64,000 bases of DNA from Knoellia remsis (GTDB lineage Bacteria; Actinomycetota; Actinomycetes; Actinomycetales; Dermatophilaceae), in the NCBI RefSeq assembly GCF_003002895.1, contig NZ_PVTI01000003.1:124001-188000 (forward strand), read 5' to 3'. Within the stretch, counting starts at the first letter, position 1; each line of letters begins with the position of its first letter. The translations under genes were made by a program, and so were the position numbers. Below are positions 56,822-64,000 of this stretch, in pieces. The notes beneath the pieces were generated by a model. The model was not told the origin of the DNA and did no database searches. It saw nothing but the letters and a program-made list of their open reading frames with translations.

Positions 56822-58237
56822 CTACGTGGCGCTGCGCACGTCCTTCTCGAGCCCGGCGGCCGGCGGCTCGTGGTCCGAGGCGACGACCGGGAGCTTCGGC
56901 AGCTCGTCGGGCGACATCTTGCGGATGATGTTGCGGGCAAGGATCTGCTGCGCCGTCACGGTGCGCTCCGAGCGGCCGCGGCCGATGAAGCTGACCACCC
57001 AGTGCAGCAGGGTCGTGATGCGGTGCTTGAAGCCGATGATGTAGACGAGGTGCACCGCGAGCCACAGCACCCACGCGACGAACCCGGAGAAGCGCGCCTT
57101 GCCGATGCTCGCCACCGCACTGAAGCGCGAGATCGTCGCCATCGACCCCTTGTCGAAGTAGCGGAACGGCTCCGGCGCGGGCTTGCCGTCGAGCCGCGCA
57201 CGCAGGTGCTTCGCGGCATACCGGGCACCCTGGATGGCCACCTGTGCAACACCGGGAAGGTTGTCCAGGGCGATCATGTCGCCGACGACGTAGACCTCGG
57301 GACGGCCCGGGAGGGTGAGGTCGGGGTTGACCTTGACGCGGCCGGCGCGGTCGAGCTCGGCATCGGACTGCTCGGCGAGCATCGCGCCGAGCTCGGAGCC
57401 TTGGACACCGGCGGCCCACACCTTGGTGGCGGCCTCGATGCGGTGGTGCGCCCCGTCCTGGGTCTCGTACTCGATGCCGGTCGAGTTGATGTCGACGACC
57501 TTCGCGCCGAGCTCGACGTCGACGCCCATCTTCTCCAGACGAGCCTTGGCCGCTCCCCCGAGCCGGTCACCGAAGCTCGGCAGCACCTGCGGCGCGGCGT
57601 CGAGCAGGACGATGCGCGCCTCGCGGGTGTCGATCGACCTGAAGTCCCGCTTGAGGGTGCGGTGCGCGAGCTCGGCGATCTGGCCGGCCATCTCGACGCC
57701 GGTGGGACCTGCGCCGACGACGACGAAGGTGAGGTAGCGGTCGCGCTCGGCCGGGCTCGTCGCGAGCTCGGCGAACTCGAACGCCCCGAAGATCCGGCCG
57801 CGCAGCTCGAGCGCGTCGTCGATGCTCTTCATGCCGGGGGCGTACTCCGCGAACCCGTCGTTGCCGAAGTAGGACTGACCGGCGCCGGCCGCGACGAGCA
57901 GGGTGTCGTAGGGCGTGACCGTGGTGCGCCCGAGGACCTCGCTCGTGACCGTCTTCGCGTCGAGGTCGATGTCGACGACGGTGCCGAGGATGACCCGGGC
58001 GTTCTTCTGCTTCGCGAGGATCTCGCGGGTGCTCGGCGCGATCTCGCCCTCGGAGAGGATGCCGGTCGCGACCTGGTAGAGCAGTGGCTGGAAGAGGTGG
58101 TGCGTCGTCTTGGCGATGAGGGTGACCTCGACGTCGTCGCGGCGCTTGAGTGCCTGCGTGCCGAAGAGCCCACCGAAGCCGGAGCCGATGACGACGACGC
58201 GATGTTTCGTATGCCGTGCAGCCGGTGGGGTGCCCAT
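56822..58237 (-). CDS. ndh: type II NADH dehydrogenase
   Basis: Non-proton-pumping NADH:quinone oxidoreductase. The 471 residues show the FAD motif VVVIGSGFGGL (14-24), the NADH motif FVVVGAGPTGVEMAG in the middle, VWAAGVQGS and VYVVGDM near the FAD ribityl site, and a C-terminal membrane anchor (about 375-400, FVAWVLWLAVHLVYIIGF). The ATG at 58237 has GAGGAGG upstream. Confidence 0.94.
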   Translation of the reverse strand: MGTPPAARHTKHRVVVIGSGFGGLFGTQALKRRDDVEVTLIAKTTHHLFQPLLYQVATGILSEGEIAPSTREILAKQKNARVILGTVVDIDLDAKTVTSEVLGRTTVTPYDTLLVAAGAGQSYFGNDGFAEYAPGMKSIDDALELRGRIFGAFEFAELATSPAERDRYLTFVVVGAGPTGVEMAGQIAELAHRTLKRDFRSIDTREARIVLLDAAPQVLPSFGDRLGGAAKARLEKMGVDVELGAKVVDINSTGIEYETQDGAHHRIEAATKVWAAGVQGSELGAMLAEQSDAELDRAGRVKVNPDLTLPGRPEVYVVGDMIALDNLPGVAQVAIQGARYAAKHLRARLDGKPAPEPFRYFDKGSMATISRFSAVASIGKARFSGFVAWVLWLAVHLVYIIGFKHRITTLLHWVVSFIGRGRSERTVTAQQILARNIIRKMSPDELPKLPVVASDHEPPAAGLEKDVRSAT

Positions 58238-58268
58238 CTGACCTCCTCGAACCTGTGTGTTCATTGTG

Positions 58269-59063
58269 TCAGGAGGTGTCCGCCCTCGGGAGCCCGGGGA
58301 TGGCGTCGACGAGTGCCGCCGCGGCCCGCTGCAGGTGGGGCATCCGACTCGCCACGACGTCACGCCGGATCTCGAGCATGACCGCGGTGACGTCGGTGTT
58401 GCGCCCGAACTGGTCCAGCGGCACGTAGCAGCCAGCGAAGGGCGAGTCGAGGCCCACCTCGCCGGTCGGTCCCGCCGAGGACATCGCCGAGACGGCCGCG
58501 TCGACGAGCGCCGGCGGGGTGTGGAAGTCGTCGGTGCCGACGCACACCTCCGGCCGGGGCCCGTCGCCGTGGCGCTCGTACAACAGGGCCTCGACGGGAT
58601 ACGAGTGGACGTCAACGATCGTCACGGCACCCACGGCCTCGAGCCGCTCACGGACGAGTGCAGCGAAGGCGGCCGAGTAGGGCGCGAAGTAGCGCTCGAC
58701 GAGCCCCTCACGCTCGCCCTCCGTCGGGGACCGCAGGACGCGCAGGTCGCTCGTCCCCTCGTAGACCGCCCCCATCCCGACCTCGTTCATCTCCTCACGC
58801 TCGTCGGGGAACCGCTCCGGGTCGACGACGAGTCGCGACAGCCGGTTGACGAAGATCCACGGACGGATCGCCGCGAGGTCGGCGGCGCCCGCGGCGACGA
58901 CATCGGTGTCCGCGTCGGTCATGGCCGCGAGCTCGGCGGTGAGCTCGTCGTCGGAGAGCACGATGCCCGCCCGCACCTCGTCCGGGATCGCGGTCGACGA
59001 GTGCGGCACGTGCAGGACGACCGAGGAAGTGGGGTCCCCCGGGATGATCTCGAACGACGCCAC
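58269..59063 (-). CDS. N-formylglutamate amidohydrolase-like protein
   Basis: A 264-residue protein of the N-formylglutamate amidohydrolase family (PF05013 type). Zinc ligands fall in VVLHVPHSSTAIP and VTIVDVHSYPVEAL, with RPWIFVNRLSRLVVDPERFPDE between them. No histidine-degradation genes are nearby, so the substrate is uncertain. It ends 32 nt upstream of ndh. Confidence 0.85.
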   Translation of the reverse strand: MASFEIIPGDPTSSVVLHVPHSSTAIPDEVRAGIVLSDDELTAELAAMTDADTDVVAAGAADLAAIRPWIFVNRLSRLVVDPERFPDEREEMNEVGMGAVYEGTSDLRVLRSPTEGEREGLVERYFAPYSAAFAALVRERLEAVGAVTIVDVHSYPVEALLYERHGDGPRPEVCVGTDDFHTPPALVDAAVSAMSSAGPTGEVGLDSPFAGCYVPLDQFGRNTDVTAVMLEIRRDVVASRMPHLQRAAAALVDAIPGLPRADTS

Positions 59064-59221
59064 GACGACTCCCCCTGCTCTCGACTGTCCAGTGCCCCCT
59101 CATCCAAACGCGGGTGACCGACACCGGAGGCGAGCTGCCCGGCATACGAGAACAGCCCCTGCCCGGCCCGACCGCACACGCCGCCCCCCACCCCCCACCG
59201 CACACACCCCCGGGAACGGCG

Positions 59222-59258
59222 ACGACCCCCTGACCAAGTGTCCCGGTCAGGGGGTCGT
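59222..59258 (-). terminator. tRNA-fMet terminator
   Basis: Perfect 14-bp arms (59222-59235 and 59245-59258) with a 9-nt loop, beginning 5 nt after the tRNA on the minus strand. Confidence 0.8.
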
Positions 59259-59263
59259 ACTCG

Positions 59264-59337
59264 TAGCGGGGGCAGGATTTGAACCTGCGACCTCCGGGTT
59301 ATGAGCCCGGCGAGCTACCGAGCTGCTCCACCCCGCG
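59264..59337 (-). tRNA. initiator tRNA-fMet (anticodon CAU)
   Basis: A complete 74-nt cloverleaf without encoded CCA. It has the initiator marks: C1 opposite U72 (no Watson-Crick pair), and three G:C pairs in the anticodon stem (CCGGG/CCCGG) around the loop CTCATAA (anticodon at 59303-59301). The T-loop reads TTCAAAT. Closely resembles Streptomyces initiator tRNA. Confidence 0.95.
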
Positions 59338-59416
59338 TCGGATGAGGATCGTTGCGATCGCTCGGTCCCACTAGGTTACGCGACGGTGACCCGTGGGCCA
59401 AATCCGGTCGCCGGCG

Positions 59417-62400
59417 TCACGGGGAGCTGCTCGGGCTCGGGCTGGGGCTCGCCCCCGATGTCGCGGTCGGCGCCGGCGTGGCACCGGATGCCCCGAGCTG
59501 GGGCGCGAGCGCCCCGGCGCGGTTGATCGCGTCCTGGAGGTCCTTCTGGGCCTGCCCGTATGCCGCGAAGTCGCCCTTCTTGAGCGCCGCCTGCCCGGCC
59601 GCGTTGGCGGCCTCGATGTCGCGGATGACCTCGGCCAGCTGAGCACTCGGCGACTGCGTCGAGGGAGGCTCGCCACCCGGCGGCGGGGAACCACCGCCGG
59701 TGTCGGTGCCGCTGTCCCCGGCGCTCGCCCCGGAGTTGCCGCCGAAGACGCCGTCGAGCGCCTGGTCGAGCGTCTCGCCCCACGCGATGCGCTTGCCGAA
59801 GACGGCGACGGTCGCCTTGTTCTGCGGGAACGACCCGCCCTCGCGGGAGGCCTGGACGTACATCGGCTGCACGTAGAGCAGCCCCTCGCCGACGGGCAGG
59901 GTCAGCAGGTTGCCGTACGTCAGGGTCTTGCCCGACTGTCGGTTCTGCGCGATGAACTGGCTGAGGTTGAGCGGCTCGCTCGGGCTCTGCGATCGCGCCG
60001 TCGAGACCTCGATCTGGTTCTGCACCTGGCCAGGACCGTCGACAGCGGTGTTGCGGGGCAGCTCCAGCAGCCGCATCGTCCCGTAGCTCTCGGACGGCTT
60101 GCCCGCGGTCGAGCCCGCGTCGGAGTCGACGGCGAGGAAGCCGCGCAGGATCTCGCGGCTGCCACCCGACGGGATGAACGTCGTCGTCAACGAGAACGCC
60201 GGCGCCTTCTGGTCTGGCATCGCGAGCGACTGGTAGTAGACCGGCTGGTCCTGGGTGGCGTGCGTCGGGTCCTTGGGGACGCGCCAGAAGTCGCCACCGC
60301 CGTAGAACGAGTTGGCGTCCGTGACGTGGTAGCTCGACAGCAGCTGCCGCTGCACCTTGAGCAGGTCCTGCGGGTAGCGCACATGCGACATCAGCTGGGC
60401 CGACATCTCCGACATGGGCGAGACCGCCTCGGGGAACGCCTTGCTCCACGCCTTGAGGATCGGGTCCTCGGTGTCCCAGCCGTAGAGCTTGACCGAGCCG
60501 TCGAACGCGTCGACCGTCGCCTTGACCGAGTTGCGGATGTAGTTGATCTTGCCGCGGCCCGCGACGACGACGCTGTTGGCCCGCTGGCTCACCGAGTCCG
60601 ACGTCGCCTGCTCGAGGTCCTCGAGCTTGCTGTTGGGGTACTGCGCCGTCGTCGTGTAGGCGTCGACGATCCACTTGATGCGGCCGTCGACCAAGGCGGG
60701 GTAGGCGTTGCCGTCCAGGGTCAGCCATGGCGCGACCCGCTGGACCCGCTCGCGCGGCGTGCGGTAGTCGAGCAGCCGGGACTCCGGGTTGACCGCGTCC
60801 GACAGGAGGAACTTCGGCTCGCGGTACTTCACGGCATACGCGAGCTTGCGACCGAAGGACCCGATCGCGACCCCACCCTTGCCCTCGTAGGTGTTGTTGG
60901 CCTGACCGCCCTCGCCCTGGTCGTCCGGGTAGTCGAACTCGCGCGGCTTGGCGCCCTCCGGAGCACCCACGATCGAGTACTGCGTCGACTCCTCGCCGAA
61001 GTAGATTCGCGGCTCGTACTCGACGCCACCCGGACCCTTGGTGGAGAACCCGCTCGTGAAGAACTGCGGGTCTCCCTCGCTCGTGCGGCGGTTGCCGTAG
61101 GCGCCGATGAAGCCGAACCCGTGGGTGTAGACCGTGTGGTCGTTGAGCCAGTTGCGCTGTCCGTCCGGAACCCCGTCGAGGCGCAGCTCGCGGACGGCGA
61201 CGACGGAGTCGCTCTTCTGGCCATCGATCGTGTAGCGGTCGACGTCGAGGATGTCGGGGAACGCGTAGTACTGTCGCAGGCCCTCGAACTGTCGGAAGGT
61301 GGGCGAGACGACGTTGGGGTCGACGAGGCGGATCCCGGGGATCGTCTCGGCGTCCGCGCGCAGCTGACCCGGGGCCGCGTCGGTCGTCGCGGCGTAGGGC
61401 GTCTTCTTGATCCCGTCGAGGCCGTATGCCGTGCGCGTCGCGTCGATGTTGCGCTGGATGTACTGCGCCTCGAGGGACTTCTCCGAAGGCCGGACCTTGA
61501 GCGACTGCACGGCTGCGGGGTAGAGACCGCCGGCGACGACGGAGAGCACGGTGAGCAGCCCGACGCCGACGAGCGGCAGCCGCCAGCTGCGGGTCCAGAT
61601 CGCCGCGATGAAGAAGCCGGCGCACATCAGGGTTGCGACGGCGAGGATGGCCTTGATCGGCAGCACCGCGTTGGCGTCGGTGTAGGTGATGCCGGTGATG
61701 AGCCGCGACTCGCTCGTCGTGAGGCTGTAGCGGTCGAGCCAGGAGGACGCGGCCCGCACGAGCGCGAGCAGCGAGGCCAGCGTGGCGATCTGGACGAACG
61801 CGGCACGCGTCGTCCGGCCACGACCGGGGAGCTGCAACCCGCCATAGACGTAGTGGGTGAAGGCGGCCGCGATGAGCGCGAGGACGAGGACGATGGTGAG
61901 GAAGCCGACGAGGAAACGCAGCCACGGCAGGGTGAAGACGAAGAAGCCGACGTCGAGGCCGAACTGCGGGTCTTTCGTGCCGAAGGGGACGCCATTGCGC
62001 CACAGCAGGAACGTGCGCCACGCACCCATCGCGGCGGCCCCGGCGAGGAGGCCGAGCACGCCCGGGACGACGAAGGTGGCCAGCCGGCGCAGGGGGTCCA
62101 GCGCCTCGCGGTACTGCGCCAGCACCTGCGCCGACGGCGTCTGCGGGAACGTCAGCGGCCGCGTGCGGTAGGCGATGACGAGGCTGGCCGCGACGGCGCC
62201 GGCCGTGATGACGAAGGCCCCGACGAAGAGGATGACCCGGGTCCAGAGCTGGGTGAGGAAGACGTCCCGGAAGCCCACCGACTCGAACCACCAGAGGTCC
62301 GTGAGCAGGCCGGCTCCCATGAGCAGGAGCAGCCCCAGGCCGGCGAGGATGCCGACGGTGATGCCGAGCGGACTGCGCCGACGCGGGCCGGAGCCGCCGG

Positions 62401-62569
62401 GCGAGCCGGGGCGGCCACCGAAGCCCGGGACGCGGGGACCTGCGGGTCCGCCGGGTCCCCCGGCGCCTGCGGGACGTCGCCCGGGGCCCTCACCGCGACG
62501 TTCACCCGCGCCGGATCCATTGTCGGCGTCGTCGGGGTCGATTCCGTCGAACCACTCTGACCGGCTCAC
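59417..62569 (-). CDS. UPF0182 family large membrane protein
   Basis: A 1050-residue protein, close to family length. The N-terminal 65 residues are a Gly/Pro/Arg-rich cytoplasmic tail, seven hydrophobic segments follow up to about residue 330 (first LGITVGILAGLGLLLLMGAGLL), then a large outer domain with conserved stretches such as YTHGFGFIGAYGNRRTSEGDPQFFTSGF, and a Ser/Pro/Gly-rich C-terminal tail. It is a widespread actinobacterial and cyanobacterial protein of unknown function. GTG at 62569 (SRSEWFDG) is the likely start; the ribosome-binding site is weak. Confidence 0.88.
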   Translation of the reverse strand: MSRSEWFDGIDPDDADNGSGAGERRGEGPGRRPAGAGGPGGPAGPRVPGFGGRPGSPGGSGPRRRSPLGITVGILAGLGLLLLMGAGLLTDLWWFESVGFRDVFLTQLWTRVILFVGAFVITAGAVAASLVIAYRTRPLTFPQTPSAQVLAQYREALDPLRRLATFVVPGVLGLLAGAAAMGAWRTFLLWRNGVPFGTKDPQFGLDVGFFVFTLPWLRFLVGFLTIVLVLALIAAAFTHYVYGGLQLPGRGRTTRAAFVQIATLASLLALVRAASSWLDRYSLTTSESRLITGITYTDANAVLPIKAILAVATLMCAGFFIAAIWTRSWRLPLVGVGLLTVLSVVAGGLYPAAVQSLKVRPSEKSLEAQYIQRNIDATRTAYGLDGIKKTPYAATTDAAPGQLRADAETIPGIRLVDPNVVSPTFRQFEGLRQYYAFPDILDVDRYTIDGQKSDSVVAVRELRLDGVPDGQRNWLNDHTVYTHGFGFIGAYGNRRTSEGDPQFFTSGFSTKGPGGVEYEPRIYFGEESTQYSIVGAPEGAKPREFDYPDDQGEGGQANNTYEGKGGVAIGSFGRKLAYAVKYREPKFLLSDAVNPESRLLDYRTPRERVQRVAPWLTLDGNAYPALVDGRIKWIVDAYTTTAQYPNSKLEDLEQATSDSVSQRANSVVVAGRGKINYIRNSVKATVDAFDGSVKLYGWDTEDPILKAWSKAFPEAVSPMSEMSAQLMSHVRYPQDLLKVQRQLLSSYHVTDANSFYGGGDFWRVPKDPTHATQDQPVYYQSLAMPDQKAPAFSLTTTFIPSGGSREILRGFLAVDSDAGSTAGKPSESYGTMRLLELPRNTAVDGPGQVQNQIEVSTARSQSPSEPLNLSQFIAQNRQSGKTLTYGNLLTLPVGEGLLYVQPMYVQASREGGSFPQNKATVAVFGKRIAWGETLDQALDGVFGGNSGASAGDSGTDTGGGSPPPGGEPPSTQSPSAQLAEVIRDIEAANAAGQAALKKGDFAAYGQAQKDLQDAINRAGALAPQLGASGATPAPTATSGASPSPSPSSSP

Positions 62570-62663
62570 GTCACAGGCTCCAGATCGGTGTTGCGGCCCG
62601 GCCGTGCCGGGCCCTTGAGGGGCACAGCCTAGGTGGCGAAGTTGAGTGCGGCACGATGGGTCC

Positions 62664-63200
62664 GTGACTTCGCCCACCCAGCCCGTGACCGATCCGCTCG
62701 CGATCGCCGCCCTCGACACCGAGCGTCACGTCGCGGCCGCCGGCTGGGACCAGCCGCCCCGGCTCTTCGCCCTCGTGGACACCGCCGACCTCGTGGCGCG
62801 CGAACCGCAGCTCGCTGCCGGTCTCGGCGCGGCCGACCGCGCCGAGGGTGCGCTCACCGCGATCGAGCAGGAGGAGCTGCCGGAGGCCGACAGCATCGAG
62901 GCCCTCCTCGGTCAGATCGCCTGGCCGGACACGGTCACCGGGTGCGCCTTCGTCCTCGAGCGGCTCGTCGTGCCCCCGGACGCCGAGCGCGACCTGCCCG
63001 AGGACCAGGACGCCGCCGTCGAGGCGCTCGCGGCACACCCGGACCGCCGCGACGTGCGCCTCCTCGCTGCGGTGACGCGGGACGGGCGCAGCATCTGCCT
63101 GCTCCGTCAGCGTGACCACGACAGCGACGACAAGGTGGCCACCGGTCCGGACATCGCACCCGGCCTCGTCGCCGCGCTGCAGGCGACATTCGCCGACTGA
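62664..63200 (+). CDS. PPA1357-like protein of unknown function
   Basis: A 178-residue acidic protein. The pattern GWDQPPRLFALVDTADL, LTAIEQEELP, LLGQIAWPDTVTGCAFVLERLVVPP and RDVRLLAAVTRDGRSICLLRQRDHD is a conserved actinobacterial family usually next to UPF0182, as here (divergent). Function unknown. GTG at 62664 is preferred over an ATG six codons upstream. Confidence 0.78.
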   Translation: MTSPTQPVTDPLAIAALDTERHVAAAGWDQPPRLFALVDTADLVAREPQLAAGLGAADRAEGALTAIEQEELPEADSIEALLGQIAWPDTVTGCAFVLERLVVPPDAERDLPEDQDAAVEALAAHPDRRDVRLLAAVTRDGRSICLLRQRDHDSDDKVATGPDIAPGLVAALQATFAD

Positions 63201-63249
63201 GACTTCGCGGTGCGCGGTGGGCGGACGGCATACGGCGTGATCGTGTCCC

Positions 63250-63335
63250 CATCCCTCCACTTGGGTGAGTTCGGGACACACCCGTCCAATTGGGTGAGAT
63301 CGGGACACACCCGTCCAATTGGGTGAGATCGGGAC
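63250..63335 (-). repeat. three tandem 29-bp units of the CTCACCCAATTG-type repeat
   Basis: TTGGGTGAG recurs at 63261, 63290 and 63319, exactly 29 bp apart, each followed by (T/A)TCGGGAC. The core matches the repeats at 13.6 and 23.2 kb, but the TTTTTCAC flank is replaced by ATCGGGACACAC. It lies between a plus-strand stop and a minus-strand stop. Confidence 0.82.
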
Positions 63336-63343
63336 GGCGAAGG

Positions 63344-64000
63344 TCAGGGGGAGCTCGCGCAGGACGGGAGGTCGTTGCCCTTGCCCGCGGCAATGGCCTC
63401 GACGGCGTCGAGTGCCTCGGTGAACGTGCCGACGCGCACCACCCGCAGCCCGTCGGGGACGTGGCCGACGACCTCGCCGCAGTTGTCCTCAGGCGCGAGG
63501 AACCACTCGGCTCCCCCGTCCTTGGCGCCGGAGAGCTTCTGCCGGATGCCGCCGATCGGACCGACCGTCTCGTCGGGGCTCATCGTGCCGGTGCCGGCGA
63601 TCTGCTTGCCGCCGGTGAGGTCTCCCGGGGTGAGCACGTCGTAGACCGCGAGGCTGAACATCGTTCCGGCGGAAGGGCCCCCGACTCCCCCGGCGGTGAT
63701 CGTCACGTCGACCGGCAGCTCGTAGTCGCGGCCGAGGAGGACGCCGATGATCGTCGTCCCGTCGTTGTCGCGGGTGGGGACCGAGAGGGTCTGCTCCTTG
63801 CCGTCCCGGCGCACGACGACGCTCACCGGGGTGCCGGCCTTCGTGGCGCGCACGGCCCCCTGGACGGCGCTCGCGTCGTCGGCGGGCTTGCCCGCGACAC
63901 TGACGAACTGGTCCCCCGCCTTGAGGACGCCCGTGGCGGGCGAGCCCTCGGGCACCTGCGAGACGACGACCTTCTCGGGCACGGTGCGGCCGGTCTCGCG
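63344..64000 (-). CDS. PDZ and Lon-like protease domain protein, partial (N-terminus off the window)
   Basis: The last 219 residues of a YlbL-type protein. A PDZ domain (EGSPATGVLKAGDQFVSVAGKPADDASAVQGAV) is followed by an S16 Lon-like protease domain with the catalytic Ser in GGVGGPSAGTMFSLAVYD and Lys in GGIRQKLSGAKDGGAEWFLAP. Relatives are membrane-anchored, but the anchor would lie outside the window. Adjacent to the PPA1357-like/UPF0182 genes, an order I recall in other actinobacteria. Confidence 0.9.
   Translation of the reverse strand, partial: RETGRTVPEKVVVSQVPEGSPATGVLKAGDQFVSVAGKPADDASAVQGAVRATKAGTPVSVVVRRDGKEQTLSVPTRDNDGTTIIGVLLGRDYELPVDVTITAGGVGGPSAGTMFSLAVYDVLTPGDLTGGKQIAGTGTMSPDETVGPIGGIRQKLSGAKDGGAEWFLAPEDNCGEVVGHVPDGLRVVRVGTFTEALDAVEAIAAGKGNDLPSCASSP

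Noticed and set aside
59393-62560. A 1055-codon open frame on the plus strand
   Set aside because: It lies opposite the UPF0182 gene, is composed of Arg/Gly/Asp/Val-rich shadow sequence and matches no family. Long antisense frames are normal at this GC content.
63250-63335. CRISPR-like array with 29-bp period
   Set aside because: The 29 bp is the whole repeating unit, with no spacers between copies.

Overview
The window is a very GC-rich (about 70% by eye) chromosomal segment of an actinobacterium. Supporting signs are a fused E2/E1-type 2-oxoglutarate decarboxylase (Kgd), a sigma-R/RsrA pair, a 24-codon bL37 ribosomal protein gene, a UPF0182 membrane protein, a DUF6104 protein, an F420-type luciferase-like protein, nickel superoxide dismutase with its own protease, and an initiator tRNA with U72. 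The gene content fits the Micrococcales, perhaps near the Intrasporangiaceae, but the family is a guess. No phage, plasmid or complete insertion sequence was seen.

Layout. 1-3.05 kb: F0 part of ATP synthase (atpH partial, atpF, atpE, atpB, two small membrane proteins), minus strand. 3.2-4.6 kb: a polyprenyl-phosphate sugar transferase on the plus strand. 4.7-9.04 kb: glyA, the threonylcarbamoyl-AMP synthase gene, prmC, prfA, rpmE, minus strand. 9.04-13.85 kb: an accessory block (DUF559 nuclease-like gene, methionine gamma-lyase-like enzyme with divergent Lrp regulator, F420-type oxidoreductase, GNAT acetyltransferase) rich in short repeats, lying between rpmE and rho, which are neighbours in other actinobacteria. 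13.85-22.5 kb: rho, thrB, thrC, hom, lysA, argS, forming the aspartate-family pathway. 22.5-23.3 kb: a lone receiver protein, tRNA-Arg(CCG) and a repeat cluster. 23.3-27.7 kb: two CNNM/CBS proteins and an ABC exporter. 28-37.9 kb: kgd, SDR, DUF6104, SGNH hydrolase, MDR oxidoreductase, homocysteine methyltransferase, malic enzyme and sodX-sodN. 37.9-40.6 kb: a 42-residue secreted peptide gene followed by two membrane HD-domain proteins. 40.8-47.1 kb: bL37, rsrA-sigR, ferritin, hydrolase, SRAP protein, DoxX, aroA, rsgA. 47.1-53.2 kb: a complete oligopeptide/dipeptide ABC importer. 53.4-64 kb: hisN-like phosphatase, M16 peptidase pair, type II NADH dehydrogenase, N-formylglutamate amidohydrolase-like protein, tRNA-fMet, UPF0182, a PPA1357-like protein and a partial PDZ/Lon-like protease.

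The main unexplained structure is in the short repeats. The octamer GTATGCCG occurs 47 times by eye (23 plus, 24 minus) where about two are expected, in genes and between them, and it forms the arms or loop of two terminators. A 40-bp palindromic repeat brackets the DUF559 gene, with a third copy 1.9 kb further on. A second family, with core CTCACCCAATTG(G/A)ACG, occurs in three clusters, each just downstream of a gene or tRNA and facing the 3' end of a minus-strand gene. Sigma-R-type promoter sequences precede both sigR and rpmE. All calls come from reading the sequence and from knowledge of the families; no database search was run.
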